Origin: Pseudomonas sp. StFLB209
Lineage (GTDB): Bacteria; Pseudomonadota; Gammaproteobacteria; Pseudomonadales; Pseudomonadaceae
Length of the DNA: 64,000 bases
Assembly: GCF_000829415.1 (NCBI RefSeq)
Contig: NZ_AP014637.1
Coordinates: 310,001 to 374,000, forward strand
Direction of reading: 5' to 3'
Part shown: in pieces, positions 37,842-46,808 of the stretch
How the letters are laid out: each line of letters starts with the position of its first letter
Position numbering within the stretch: position 1 is the first letter of the stretch
The notes under the pieces: model-generated
Database searches by the model: none
The model's input: the letters and a program-made list of their open reading frames with translations, nothing else
What the model was told of the DNA's origin: nothing
Made by a program: the position numbers and the translations under genes

Positions 37842-39352
37842 GACAGGTCAACGCGCTACAACTGACCGGCATCAACAAGTCTTTCGACGGTTTCCAGGCC
37901 TTGAGTGACGCGCACTTCAGCGCCGCATGGGGCGAGGTCCACGCATTGCTGGGGGAGAATGGCGCTGGCAAATCATCATTGATGAACATTGCCGCCGGCC
38001 TGTATGCGCCGGAAACCGGCAGCCTGCTGGTGGATGACAACCTGGTGCGGCTCAGCGGTCCAAAGGATGCCAGCCGCTACCGGATCGGCATGGTCCATCA
38101 GCACTTCAAGCTGGTGAAGCCATTCACGGTGGCGCAGAACATCCTGCTCGGCCTGCCCGCCGAGCCGCAACAGGGCCACTATGGCAAGCGCCTGAAACGG
38201 CTGGAAGAGCAGATCAGCGCCAAGGCGGCCGATCTGGGCTTTGTGCTCGACCCACGCCAGCCGGTGGAACAACTGTCGGTGGCCGAACAGCAGCGCGTGG
38301 AAATTCTCAAGGTGCTGCTCGCCGGCGCGCGCATTCTGATTCTCGATGAACCCACCGCCGTGCTCACTGATGTGGAAGCCGAACGACTGCTCACGACCGT
38401 GCAAGCGTTCGCCCGACAAGGCGCCGCCGTGGTGCTGGTGACCCACAAGATGACCGATGTGAAGCGCTTTGCTGATCGGGTGACGGTGATGCGCGGCGGC
38501 AAAACCATTCAGACCCTCGATCCCCGGAGCGTCAGCATCGAAGAGCTGGTGCGCCTGACCGTGGGTGAGGCCAGCCAGGCCGGTTATCAGGCAGGTCCAC
38601 CAGCCGGGCCGGTGCGGGTGCATGTGCGTGACCTGCGCAGCCCGCCCGGTAGCGGGCCGCTGGCGGGGGTGAACATGAGCCTGCGCGCCGGGCAGATCTA
38701 CGGCATTGCCGGGGTGGGCGGCAACGGTCAGAGCGAGCTGGCAAATGCCCTGATGGGCCTGCCCCAGCCGACCGAAGGCGAGATTCACCTGGAGGGTTTC
38801 GGTGATCTGCGCGGTGCCAGCGCCGAGCAGCGCCGCACCCTGCGCATCGCCTGTATTCCGGCTGACCGCTACGGCGCCGCCTTGGCGGGTTCATTGAGCG
38901 TGGTCGAGAACTTTGCCATCGGTCAGGTTCATGCTGGGCGCTACGGCTCGTTCCTGCGTCTGCTCGGCAAGCGTATGCGCAGCGATGCGCAAGCAGCGGT
39001 GAGCGGGTTCGATGTGCAAGGCGTGCGCAGCCTGGACCAGGGTGCTGCCCTGCTCTCCGGCGGCAACGCGCAGAAGCTGGTGATTGCCCGCGAGTTCAGC
39101 CGCGACCCGCAACTGGTGGTGGTGCACAGCCCCAGCCGTGGCCTGGATGTGCGTGCCACCCAAGCCGTGCATGGCCGCTTGCGTGCCGCCCGTGATGCTG
39201 GCGCCGCCGTACTGGTAATAAGTGAAGACCTCGATGAAGTCCTGACGCTGGCCGACCGAATTGGCGTGATGAACGGCGGGCGCATTGTCGCCGAGTTCGC
39301 ACACCCCGCCGACCGCCAGGCCATCGGTAAAGCAATGGTGAGCCATGACTGA
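37838..39352 (+). CDS. Nucleobase/nucleoside ABC importer ATPase (two ABC domains)
   Basis: A 504-residue tandem ATPase like YufO/NupA. The first domain has HALLGENGAGKSSLM, LSVAEQQRVEILKVL and ILILDEPTAVLTDVE. The second has a degenerate P-loop (GIAGVGGNGQSELA), LLSGGNAQKLVIAREF and a Walker B-like LVVVHSPSRGLDV. One functional and one reduced site is normal for this subfamily. The start is ATG 37838, overlapping the binding protein; its 3' end overlaps the first permease by 8 bp. Confidence 0.94.
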   Translation: MRQVNALQLTGINKSFDGFQALSDAHFSAAWGEVHALLGENGAGKSSLMNIAAGLYAPETGSLLVDDNLVRLSGPKDASRYRIGMVHQHFKLVKPFTVAQNILLGLPAEPQQGHYGKRLKRLEEQISAKAADLGFVLDPRQPVEQLSVAEQQRVEILKVLLAGARILILDEPTAVLTDVEAERLLTTVQAFARQGAAVVLVTHKMTDVKRFADRVTVMRGGKTIQTLDPRSVSIEELVRLTVGEASQAGYQAGPPAGPVRVHVRDLRSPPGSGPLAGVNMSLRAGQIYGIAGVGGNGQSELANALMGLPQPTEGEIHLEGFGDLRGASAEQRRTLRIACIPADRYGAALAGSLSVVENFAIGQVHAGRYGSFLRLLGKRMRSDAQAAVSGFDVQGVRSLDQGAALLSGGNAQKLVIAREFSRDPQLVVVHSPSRGLDVRATQAVHGRLRAARDAGAAVLVISEDLDEVLTLADRIGVMNGGRIVAEFAHPADRQAIGKAMVSHD

Positions 39353-40460
39353 TACCACGCTGCCTCAATCCACCGCACGCCCACGTCAGCCGCTGTTCGA
39401 CCGACGCTATGCTCTGGAAACCCGCCAGCAGATGACCTGGCACCAGCAAGCGCTGGTGATCGGCCTGGCGCTGCTACTGGGTCTGACCATCTGCGCGTTG
39501 ATCCTGATCAGTGCCGGTGTTCCAGCGGGGGAACTGCTCAACGAGTTTGTTGTGCAGACCCTGCTCGATGCCCAGAACCTGCGTGCCGTGTTGTTCCAGG
39601 CGGCGCCGATGATCATGGTCGGCCTGGCCGGCTGCATGGCCTTTCGCGCACGGTTCTGGAACCTTGGCCTGGAAGGCCAGATGATCTGGGGCGCGATTGG
39701 CGCCACGGCGATTTCACTGTTCGACATCGGCCCGCAGGTCCTGCGTCTGCCGCTGATGATGCTCGCAGCCATGCTGTGCGCGATGCTCTGGACCCTGGGC
39801 CCGGTGCTGCTGAAGCTGCACCTGAAGGTCAATGAGATCATCTCGACACTGATGCTCAACTACATCGCGGCCAACTTCCTGCTGCATCTGGTGTACGGCA
39901 GTTGGAAAGACCCGCGTGACAACTTTCCCTACTCACCGCCCCTGCAGAGTTTCGAGCGCCTCCCCGACTTTATCGCCGGCTATAACGTGGCCATTCTCAT
40001 GGCACTGGTCATCACCGCCTTCACCCTGTGGTTCATCGGCATCTCCCGCGCCGGTCTGTACCTGCGCTTCGTCGATGCCAATCCGCGGGTGGCCGCAGCG
40101 GTTGGTGTACCGGTGCGCAAGATGATCATCGCCACCGTACTGCTGTCTGGCGCCCTGGCCGGCATCGCCGGATGGGTGGTCACGGCAGGCCAGGAAGGTC
40201 GGCTGACCCAGTCGTTCTATCAGGGCTACGGCTTCTCGGGTGTGCTAATCGCCTTTCTGGCACGTAACAACCCCGTGGCGGCCACCGTGGTGGCGCTGTT
40301 GATTGCCCTGCTGTTCGTCGCCGGGCGCAACTTGCAGGTGTTCTACCAGATCCCCTTTTCGATGGTGCAGTTGATTCAGGCGATTCTGGTGATCTGCGTG
40401 GCGTGCTCGGACTTTTTCATTCGCCATCGCTTGCGGCGTATTCAGGCTGGAGACTGCTGA
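39345..40460 (+). CDS. Nucleobase/nucleoside ABC permease 1 (YufP/NupP type)
   Basis: A 371-residue membrane subunit of the BPD_transp_2 family. Helices include ALVIGLALLLGLTICALILIS and MIMVGLAGCMAFRARFWNLGLEGQM, the latter with the typical NLGLEGQM motif. The coupling region is AAAVGVPVRKMIIATVLLSGALAG, described here by GVPVRKM. It overlaps the ATPase by 8 bp and the second permease by 1 bp. Confidence 0.93.
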   Translation: MTDTTLPQSTARPRQPLFDRRYALETRQQMTWHQQALVIGLALLLGLTICALILISAGVPAGELLNEFVVQTLLDAQNLRAVLFQAAPMIMVGLAGCMAFRARFWNLGLEGQMIWGAIGATAISLFDIGPQVLRLPLMMLAAMLCAMLWTLGPVLLKLHLKVNEIISTLMLNYIAANFLLHLVYGSWKDPRDNFPYSPPLQSFERLPDFIAGYNVAILMALVITAFTLWFIGISRAGLYLRFVDANPRVAAAVGVPVRKMIIATVLLSGALAGIAGWVVTAGQEGRLTQSFYQGYGFSGVLIAFLARNNPVAATVVALLIALLFVAGRNLQVFYQIPFSMVQLIQAILVICVACSDFFIRHRLRRIQAGDC

Positions 40461-41386
40461 TGGAACTGTTGACTCACTGGCTCGGCAACGCGCCGGATTT
40501 CGCGGTGCCTTTCGCCCTGGCGGCGCTGGGTTTGATCCTCACAGAACGCGCCGGCGTGCTGGCACTGGGCGCCGAAGGGTTAATGCTGGTCGGCGCCCTG
40601 GCCGGTATCGGCATGCAACTGGGCCTGGGCCTGGCCGGCCTGTCACTGCTGGTCGCGATGCTGGCCGCCAGTGTCGTCTCGTTACTGTTCGCCGTAATGG
40701 TGCTGGTGCTGCGGATCAATCAGGTCATCGCAGGTCTTGCGCTGGTGTTCTTCTGCCAAGGCCTGACCGGACTGACAGGCACCGTACTGGGCTGGACCAA
40801 CCGACCGGTCAGCGGCCTGCACAGCGTTGAACTGTGGCCACTTTCCGAGTTGCCGATGGTGGGCAAGGTCTTCGTGCAAAACCCGCTGGTGTATCTGACT
40901 GTGCTGATTTTCATCGCCGTGGTGTGGTTTCTGCAGCGTACTCAGACCGGCCTGCGTCTGCGCGCTGTTGGCGAAAACCCACAGGCTGCCGATGCAGCCG
41001 GCATTCCAGTGCTGACCTATCGGCTGGCGGCGATTGTCGCGGGGGCGGCACTGATCGGCCTGGCCGGTGCTTATATCGCGGTACTGAGCACCAAGATGTG
41101 GATTGCCGACATGACCGGCGGACGTGGCTGGATTGCCGTGTCACTGGTGATCTTTGCGCGCTGGTCGCCTTGGCGTGCCCTGGCCGGCGCGTTGCTGTTC
41201 GGTGCCATCGAAGCCCTGATTCCACAACTGGCCGCTGCCGGCGTGCAGTTGCCGCAGTACTTTCTGCTGATGACCCCTTATGCAGTCACCCTGCTGGTGA
41301 TGATCTGGGTCGCTATCAGCAGCGCTGAACAGGCCAGCCAGCCTGGCGCCCTGGGCGAGCCCTATATACGCGAACAACGACGCTGA
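40460..41386 (+). CDS. Nucleobase/nucleoside ABC permease 2 (YufQ/NupQ type)
   Basis: A 308-residue partner permease. The start MELLTHWLGNAPDFAV shares TGATG with the upstream stop. Family motifs are LILTERAGVLALGAEGLMLVG, GLRLRAVGENPQAADAAGIPV and GGRGWIAVSLVIFARWSPW. About eight to nine hydrophobic segments are present. It completes the inner-membrane transporter. Confidence 0.93.
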   Translation: MELLTHWLGNAPDFAVPFALAALGLILTERAGVLALGAEGLMLVGALAGIGMQLGLGLAGLSLLVAMLAASVVSLLFAVMVLVLRINQVIAGLALVFFCQGLTGLTGTVLGWTNRPVSGLHSVELWPLSELPMVGKVFVQNPLVYLTVLIFIAVVWFLQRTQTGLRLRAVGENPQAADAAGIPVLTYRLAAIVAGAALIGLAGAYIAVLSTKMWIADMTGGRGWIAVSLVIFARWSPWRALAGALLFGAIEALIPQLAAAGVQLPQYFLLMTPYAVTLLVMIWVAISSAEQASQPGALGEPYIREQRR

Positions 41387-41573
41387 GGCGTCATGCCTTG
41401 GTACTTATTAACGTTTAAAAATTTCACTGCAGCCCATAACAAAAAACTTGCATACACGGTCACGACCGTCGGCGCACTGCGCGCCGCGGTGCGTGCCGCG
41501 ATGATTGCATTGGAACTGCCGCGCGACACACAACAACTTAGAACCCTGATCCCGAAGTTCCGGAGCACACTTA

Positions 41574-42347
41574 ATGAACTACAGCGCTACTTCCCTGATG
41601 TTGGCAGGCGGTCTCCTTGTGGCCGGTCAAAGCATGGCCGGTGATCTTTTACAGTGGCAGGACAATAGCCTGACTTATCTGAACGGTATTGATTTCAAAG
41701 TCGACCCGACCAAGCAGCAGACCCTGACCTTTGAGCATGCCAGCGGCTGGAATTTCGGCGACCTGTTCCTGTTTGTCGACGTCACCAAGTACAACGGCAA
41801 AGCCACTAACGCGGCCAGTGACGGTCACACCTTTTACGGTGAAATCAGCCCGCGCCTGTCGCTGGGCAAGATCACCGGAACCCACCTGTCGTTCGGGCCG
41901 ATCAAGGATGTGCTGCTGGCGGCCACCTATGAGTTTGGCGAAGATGGCGCTAAAAACTATTTGCTCGGCCCTGCGGTGGACCTGAACATTCCCGGCTTCG
42001 ATTACTTCCAGTTAAACACCTACTACCGCGAACGCGACGGCAAGCGTGACGGCAGCGGCGTCTGGCAGATCACGCCGGTGTGGAGCTATACCGTCCCGGT
42101 GGGTAACTCCGAGCTGGTCCTCGACGGTTTCATGGACTGGGTGGTCGACAACGACAAGAGCTACCACGCCAACCTGCACTTCAACCCGCAGATCAAATAC
42201 GACCTGGCCAAGGGACTCGGGTTCGGCAAGAAGTTCTATGTGGGTGTCGAATACGACTCCTGGAGCGACAAGTACGGAATCAAAGACAGCCAGGTGTTCG
42301 CGACTGACCAGAGCGCGATCAGCTTGCTGCTAAAGGCGCACTTCTAA
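41574..42347 (+). CDS. tsx: Tsx-like nucleoside-specific outer-membrane channel
   Basis: A 257-residue outer-membrane beta-barrel of the Tsx/nucleoside-channel family. A signal peptide (SLMLAGGLLVAGQSMA) is followed by QWQDNSLTYLNG, FEHASGWNFGDLFLFVDVT and FDYFQLNTYYRERDG. It ends LLLKAHF with a terminal Phe. GGAG lies 8 nt before the ATG. It lies 187 bp behind the ABC operon and should admit nucleosides or bases. The tnpB element is inserted 8 bp past its stop. Confidence 0.88.
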   Translation: MNYSATSLMLAGGLLVAGQSMAGDLLQWQDNSLTYLNGIDFKVDPTKQQTLTFEHASGWNFGDLFLFVDVTKYNGKATNAASDGHTFYGEISPRLSLGKITGTHLSFGPIKDVLLAATYEFGEDGAKNYLLGPAVDLNIPGFDYFQLNTYYRERDGKRDGSGVWQITPVWSYTVPVGNSELVLDGFMDWVVDNDKSYHANLHFNPQIKYDLAKGLGFGKKFYVGVEYDSWSDKYGIKDSQVFATDQSAISLLLKAHF

Positions 42348-42354
42348 CGAGTCG

Positions 42355-43540
42355 TTGACATCCTCCCCGTCTTAAAGGGCGGGGATTCCCACAACTGGAC
42401 GCTCATGCCCGAGCGCGAGAATGTTCTTTGCGGCGTTGACGTCGCGGTCGTGGGTGGCACCACACCCACAACAAGTCCATTCCCTTATTCCAAGCCCTGC
42501 GATACCTCTCGGCCTCGAGTCCGGCAATTGCTTGCAGCTCGAACAGGTTTGGGTGGTGTCTCTTTCGCTAACAACCTTGAAAACCGTGCCTGCGTGATCG
42601 CATTTGTATTCCAGCATGGTTTTCAATTGACCCCAGCCGGCGTCCAGCACCGACTTGGCCATCCTGGTTTTCGCGAGTTTCAGTGAGCTCACATCGCCCA
42701 CCACAATGACGCCACAACGCGCTACCAGCGCGTTGCTGAACTTATGCAGGGCGTCCTTGCGGCGGTTCGCAACCTTGGCGTGAATCGCCCGCACACGGGC
42801 CTTCTTGCCGGCGCGCTGGGCCGTGCCCAGGGCGCTCTCCAGATCCCGGTAGAACCTGCCGCTTTCAAGGCGATCACCGTCGCTGCAGGTGGCCGTGGTT
42901 TTCAGTCCGAGGTCGATACCCACCGCGTTCTGGCCTGGCGATAACTGCCGGTCGACCTCGACCACGACGTTGAAATACCAGCGTCCACGGCTGTCCTCGT
43001 TGAAGCTACCGGATCTGAATTTAAAGCCCGCCAGGCCGTAGCTGTCCCAGACCTTGAAGTGCTGTCTGTTGAAGACGACCTGGCCGTTTTTCCAGACAGC
43101 AGCACCGGCCTTGAGGGGCACCCAGCCCAAGCTGCGCCGAGCGCCGCCCGAGCAGCGCCAGCGTAGCTGGCGCTTTTTGAACTGCTTGCGCCGTGTGACA
43201 TATTCGTCGGCAACAGCCTGCACCGATTGGCTGTGCAGCCCCAGGTCCTTGCCGGCCCCGTTGGTGTACTTGTGAATGTCGAACGCCGACAGAAAACGAC
43301 CACGCTCACGAATCGAGCGACTGCTCAACTCGTTTACGTAGTTCCACACAAAATTCACAGCACGAGAAGCTTCACGCAACTGCGCTGCATGCTTATCTCG
43401 CACTCGAATCTTGAGGGTTCTGGTCGCTTTCATTTCAGTCATGAAACACAGAATAGGGGCGGTTTTATGGATATTAACCCCTATGACCGCTTCGCGGTGG
43501 CGCTTTCATCCCCCACCTGAAGGAAGGGGCTTTTCGCGCC
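42355..43540 (-). mobile_element. IS200/IS605-group solitary tnpB element
   Basis: A ~1.19-kb element containing only tnpB. The right end (minus-strand 3') is the hairpin CCCCG..CGGGG followed by GGAGGATGTCAA, ending at 42355, a common IS605-group terminus. The left end shows a related hairpin, CCCCC..AAGGGGC at about 43510-43530. No tnpA is present, so movement would need a transposase in trans. The left boundary is approximate. Confidence 0.75.
42372..43442 (-). CDS. tnpB: TnpB-family RNA-guided nuclease with altered RuvC-II motif
   Basis: A 356-residue IS605 OrfB/TnpB protein. N-terminal recognition region starts TLKIRVRDKHAAQLREAS. RuvC-I Asp is in VGIDLGLKTTAT, the zinc finger is CSSC and CCGC around positions 295-325, and RuvC-III Asp is in THDRDVNAAKNIL. 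RuvC-II reads VIVVGDVSSLKLA, where the usual Glu (VVEDL) is Gly. A nearby Glu in MLEYKC could substitute, as described for TnpBs with rearranged catalytic sites. The frame is intact. A guide RNA would overlap its 3' end and the right terminus. Confidence 0.9.
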   Translation of the reverse strand: MTEMKATRTLKIRVRDKHAAQLREASRAVNFVWNYVNELSSRSIRERGRFLSAFDIHKYTNGAGKDLGLHSQSVQAVADEYVTRRKQFKKRQLRWRCSGGARRSLGWVPLKAGAAVWKNGQVVFNRQHFKVWDSYGLAGFKFRSGSFNEDSRGRWYFNVVVEVDRQLSPGQNAVGIDLGLKTTATCSDGDRLESGRFYRDLESALGTAQRAGKKARVRAIHAKVANRRKDALHKFSNALVARCGVIVVGDVSSLKLAKTRMAKSVLDAGWGQLKTMLEYKCDHAGTVFKVVSERDTTQTCSSCKQLPDSRPRGIAGLGIREWTCCGCGATHDRDVNAAKNILALGHERPVVGIPAL

Positions 43541-43600
43541 AGCTTGGTAATTTGAATAAAAAGAGGGTTCGTCAGAAGTCGCGATTATTTTTTGCAAAAA

Positions 43601-43627
43601 AAAAGCCTCGATTCAATCGAGGCTTTT
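43601..43627 (-). terminator. Intrinsic terminator of the tRNA operon
   Basis: AAAAGCCTCGAT-TCA-ATCGAGGCTTTT is a perfect 12-bp stem; on the minus strand it is followed by a run of nine T. It lies 34 bp past the last tRNA-Gly. Confidence 0.92.
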
Positions 43628-43661
43628 ATGCATTGAAGCTCAAGGCTTCGGATGCCAAAAC

Positions 43662-43737
<76 letters not shown>

Positions 43738-43795
43738 ATATTGGAAATCGTCAGCAACAACGATTTACCGAACACTCATGAGCCAAAACCGACTC

Positions 43796-43824
43796 ATAAA
43801 AAAGCCTCGACTGCCGCGAGGCTT
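43796..43824 (-). terminator. Internal terminator-like hairpin between tRNA-Gly copies
   Basis: AAGCCTCG and CGAGGCTT (43802-43824) enclose 7 nt; on the minus strand a TTTTTTAT run follows. Its stem resembles that of the final terminator, suggesting that the last tRNA-Gly plus terminator arose by segmental duplication. It may lower expression of the last copy. Confidence 0.8.
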
Positions 43825-43860
43825 CTCGCATTGAAGTCACAAGACTTCGAACGCCAAAAC

Positions 43861-43936
<76 letters not shown>

Positions 43937-43941
43937 AAATT

Positions 43942-44017
43942 TGGCGTCCCCTAGGGGACTCGAACCCCTGTTACCGCCGTGAAAGGGCGGTGTCCTAGGC
44001 CACTAGACGAAGGGGAC
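43942..44017 (-). tRNA. tRNA-Glu (TTC), copy 2
   Basis: A 76-nt gene with CCA. Acceptor GTCCCCT/AGGGGAC, anticodon loop CTTTCAC giving TTC, and T-arm loop TTCGAGT are intact. Identical to the copy at 44192-44267. Confidence 0.97.
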
Positions 44018-44111
44018 ACTACCTGAAACATATTGCTACATTTCAGTACCCAGACTGACAAATGGTCATTCTGGTTTTCACCAACTTTGCCAAAGCAAAG
44101 CTGCTTGAAAC

Positions 44112-44187
<76 letters not shown>

Positions 44188-44191
44188 AAAT

Positions 44192-44267
44192 TGGCGTCCC
44201 CTAGGGGACTCGAACCCCTGTTACCGCCGTGAAAGGGCGGTGTCCTAGGCCACTAGACGAAGGGGAC
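44192..44267 (-). tRNA. tRNA-Glu (TTC), copy 1
   Basis: A 76-nt gene with CCA, anticodon TTC. It is first in the operon, about 55 bp behind the expected transcription start of the promoter at 44328-44356. Confidence 0.97.
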
Positions 44268-44327
44268 ACGCTACTACTTCACTGCTTACCGCGCTACGCT
44301 GTATGCTTTACGCTGTAAGTGGCGCGC

Positions 44328-44356
44328 ATTCTATTGATGGATTGCGAGGTCGTCAA
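44328..44356 (-). promoter_or_regulatory. Sigma70 promoter of the tRNA operon
   Basis: On the minus strand, TTGACG (44351-44356), a 17-bp spacer, then TAGAAT (44328-44333). The sequence after the -10 is GCGCGCC, a GC-rich discriminator typical of stringently controlled stable-RNA promoters. Confidence 0.88.
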
Positions 44357-44538
44357 CCCCCGTATGAAAATTTATTGAAATCAATTACTTCGGTATAAAC
44401 CTGGGCTTTTGCCGGAGGTCGGATTGTCATGGCTGGCGATCAAGATTTGCTTGCCGCGGCAGATAAGAACATCTATGCGCAGTAGTGCTTAGCCACTACA
44501 CTCGCATCATCACACCTGGACTAATAGAGGTTTGCACA

Positions 44539-45309
44539 GTGACACCACTCATGATCACGGTGCTCATACTGGTCGGTATCGCACTGCTTATAGCAATCGG
44601 CTACCTGAACCACGTGGCTGAGAACAAAAAGCTTGATAGTGCCCGCACCAAGGTCGAACTCAGCGACCGACTGCGGCGTTGCACTGAAATCAGCGAAACC
44701 TTTCCCGGGCAACTCATGTCGCCTGCCCTCAAGTTGCTGCTGACGCGCCTTGAACTCAATGTAGTGCAGCGCATGCTGAGCATGGAAAAGAACAATGCCC
44801 AGCTCAAGTACCGCGTAGAAGAGCTAAAAGAGCTGGTCGGCAAGGGTGAGTCGATCCCGGTCACCAACCCGGCGACGCCGATCCAGACCGAGGCCAAGGC
44901 CAAGGACGTGCGTTTTCTGCTGGAAGCCCTGCACGGCCAGGTCACCCGTGCCGCTCATGACGGGTTTCTGCACACCAGCGAAGCCAAGCACTGGATTCGC
45001 GAGATCCGTACCATCCTGGTCCTGTTGCACATCGAGTTTTTCAACACCCTGGGGCAGGAAGCGATGAACCAGGAACAACCAGGCCAGGCGCGTCTGGCGT
45101 TCGAGCGCGGCGTACAATACCTGCGCAACCAGCCAGACCCGGTGACGTATCAGGCGCAACTGGCGGCCATGGAAAAGAACCTGGCGCGCGTCAACTCCAT
45201 CGTACTGACCAATACCGCACCGACCGAGAACGACGAAAACGCCCTGACCGAAGGCTTGAAGGCCGACGCAGAACAGACCGAATGGAAGAAGAAGGTTATC
45301 TACGATTGA
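44539..45309 (+). CDS. Membrane-anchored protein of unknown function
   Basis: A 256-residue protein starting at GTG 44539 (TPLMITVLILVGIALLIAIG) with AGAGG 8 nt upstream. One N-terminal membrane helix is followed by a charged, largely helical cytoplasmic region; residues ~35-110 (NKKLDSARTKVELSDRL to KYRVEELKELVGKG) have coiled-coil character. I do not recognise a domain. It lies between the tRNA array and msrC and is probably a Pseudomonas-conserved protein. Transcription ends at a 13-bp hairpin right behind it. Confidence 0.8.
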   Translation: MTPLMITVLILVGIALLIAIGYLNHVAENKKLDSARTKVELSDRLRRCTEISETFPGQLMSPALKLLLTRLELNVVQRMLSMEKNNAQLKYRVEELKELVGKGESIPVTNPATPIQTEAKAKDVRFLLEALHGQVTRAAHDGFLHTSEAKHWIREIRTILVLLHIEFFNTLGQEAMNQEQPGQARLAFERGVQYLRNQPDPVTYQAQLAAMEKNLARVNSIVLTNTAPTENDENALTEGLKADAEQTEWKKKVIYD

Positions 45310-45314
45310 TCACT

Positions 45315-45345
45315 GGCCGGTGCGCAGTTGCGCTGCGCACCGGCC
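45315..45345. terminator. Bidirectional 13-bp hairpin between convergent genes
   Basis: GGCCGGTGCGCAG (45315-45327) and its exact complement (45333-45345) flank a 5-nt loop between the convergent unknown-function gene and msrC. There is no long T-run, so it may need a factor. Confidence 0.65.
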
Positions 45346-45352
45346 CGACGGT

Positions 45353-45835
45353 TCAACAGTCACTGGCCTGCAAAAATATCTCCGCCAGCCGCTCGATCCC
45401 CGCCTGATCCACCTCGCCAAACCGCTTGAGCTTCGGACTGTCCAGGTCCAGCACGCCAATCAATCGCCCGTCCTTGATCAACGGCACGACCAGTTCGCTA
45501 TTCGAGGCGCTGTCGCAAGCGATATGACCGGGAAACGCATGCACGTCTTCGACCCGTTGGGTCTGTCGGCTTTGTGCCGCAGCACCACAGACCCCACGGC
45601 CAAAGGCGATACGCACACAGGCCACCTGGCCCTGGAATGGCCCCAGCACCAGCTCGTCATCTTTATTAAGGTAAAAACCCGCCCAGTTCAGGTCTTCGAG
45701 CTGGCTATACAAGAAGGCAGAAAACTGCGCCGCATTGGCAATGAAGTCTCGCTCCCCGGACAACAGCGCCTGCAGTTGCGCTGCCAGTAGCTCATAGCCT
45801 TGCAGGCCGCTGCCAGCATCACTCAGATCGATCAT
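45353..45835 (-). CDS. msrC: Free methionine-R-sulfoxide reductase (GAF domain)
   Basis: A 160-residue GAF-fold enzyme, start MIDLSDAGSGLQGYE at 45835. It reduces free Met-R-sulfoxide. The three family cysteines are in VACVRIAFGRGVCGAAA and HIACDSASNSELVVPL, and NWAGFYL and IGVLDLDSP complete the signature. It overlaps the upstream ATPase gene by 4 bp (ATGA), so both are translated together. Confidence 0.92.
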   Translation of the reverse strand: MIDLSDAGSGLQGYELLAAQLQALLSGERDFIANAAQFSAFLYSQLEDLNWAGFYLNKDDELVLGPFQGQVACVRIAFGRGVCGAAAQSRQTQRVEDVHAFPGHIACDSASNSELVVPLIKDGRLIGVLDLDSPKLKRFGEVDQAGIERLAEIFLQASDC

Positions 45836-46722
45836 GGTTGTTGCTCCAGCAATTGCAGACCCACCCAGTAGCGGGCGAACTGATAGGCGCACCGGCCGTT
45901 ACGGTTGCCACGACCGGTGGCCCAGCGGACCGCGAGAATATCCAGCGCCTCGTCGCGCTGCCACTGCAAACCGGCCTGCCCGGCCAACTGGCCGATCCAG
46001 TGCTCGACCACATTCAGATAATGCGGCTGGGTGAAAGGATAGAACGACAGCCATAGACCAAAGCGGTCTGACAACGCGATTTTGTCCTCCACCGCCTCAC
46101 TGGGGTGCAGTTCGCCATCGACATGCTTCCAGTTGACGTTGTCGCTTTCCTTTTCCGGCACCAGATGGCGGCGGTTGGAGGTTGCATACAGCAGAACATT
46201 ATCCGGCGCCTGCTCCAGCGAACCATCCAGCACGCTCTTGAGCACCCGGTAGTCGCCCTCCCCCGACTCGAAGGACAGGTCGTCGCAAAACAGCACGAAG
46301 CGCTGGGGCAACTTCTGCAATTGTTCAACCACCCGCGGCAGGTCAGCCAGATGATCGCGCTCCAGTTCGATCAGCCGCAATCCGGCGTCAGCGTATTCGG
46401 CCAGCAACGCCCGCACCAGCGACGACTTGCCGGTGCCACGCGAACCCCAGAGCAATGCGTGGTTGGCCGGCAGACCATCAATGAACTGGCGGGTGTTGCG
46501 GCCCAACTGGTCACGTTGTTGATCGACCCCGATCAGGTCAGAGAGGCGCATGTCGAGACTGACCTGCAGCGGCATCAAATACCCGCTGCGGCCTTCACGC
46601 ACCCAGCGCGCGGCCAGTGAGCAAGACCAGTCGAGCGGCTCGCGGACAGCCGGTAACAGGGGCTCGAGCCGCGTGAGCACGGCTTCGGCGCGTTCAAGAA
46701 AAGCATTCAGCCGGGAATCCAC
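45832..46722 (-). CDS. DUF815-family AAA-type ATPase
   Basis: A 296-residue ATPase of the DUF815 family. Walker A is ALLWGSRGTGKSSLVRAL, Walker B is RFVLFCDDLSFE, and sensor-like LLYATSNRRHLVPE follows. The region VEDKIALSDRFGLWLSFYPF is typical. Cellular role is unknown; the 4-bp overlap with msrC hints at a link to oxidative repair, but this is context only. Confidence 0.9.
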   Translation of the reverse strand: MDSRLNAFLERAEAVLTRLEPLLPAVREPLDWSCSLAARWVREGRSGYLMPLQVSLDMRLSDLIGVDQQRDQLGRNTRQFIDGLPANHALLWGSRGTGKSSLVRALLAEYADAGLRLIELERDHLADLPRVVEQLQKLPQRFVLFCDDLSFESGEGDYRVLKSVLDGSLEQAPDNVLLYATSNRRHLVPEKESDNVNWKHVDGELHPSEAVEDKIALSDRFGLWLSFYPFTQPHYLNVVEHWIGQLAGQAGLQWQRDEALDILAVRWATGRGNRNGRCAYQFARYWVGLQLLEQQP

Positions 46723-46808
46723 TCTATCTCCTTGGGTTTATCCGATTAATCCACCGCACCAATCAGCTATGCTAGCTGCGCACGTCAGAACGGAAGTGGC
46801 AGTAGGTA

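Noticed and set aside
41393..41644. 83-codon frame upstream of and overlapping the Tsx gene
   Set aside because: No ribosome site and it runs into the signal-peptide region of the Tsx-like gene in another frame.
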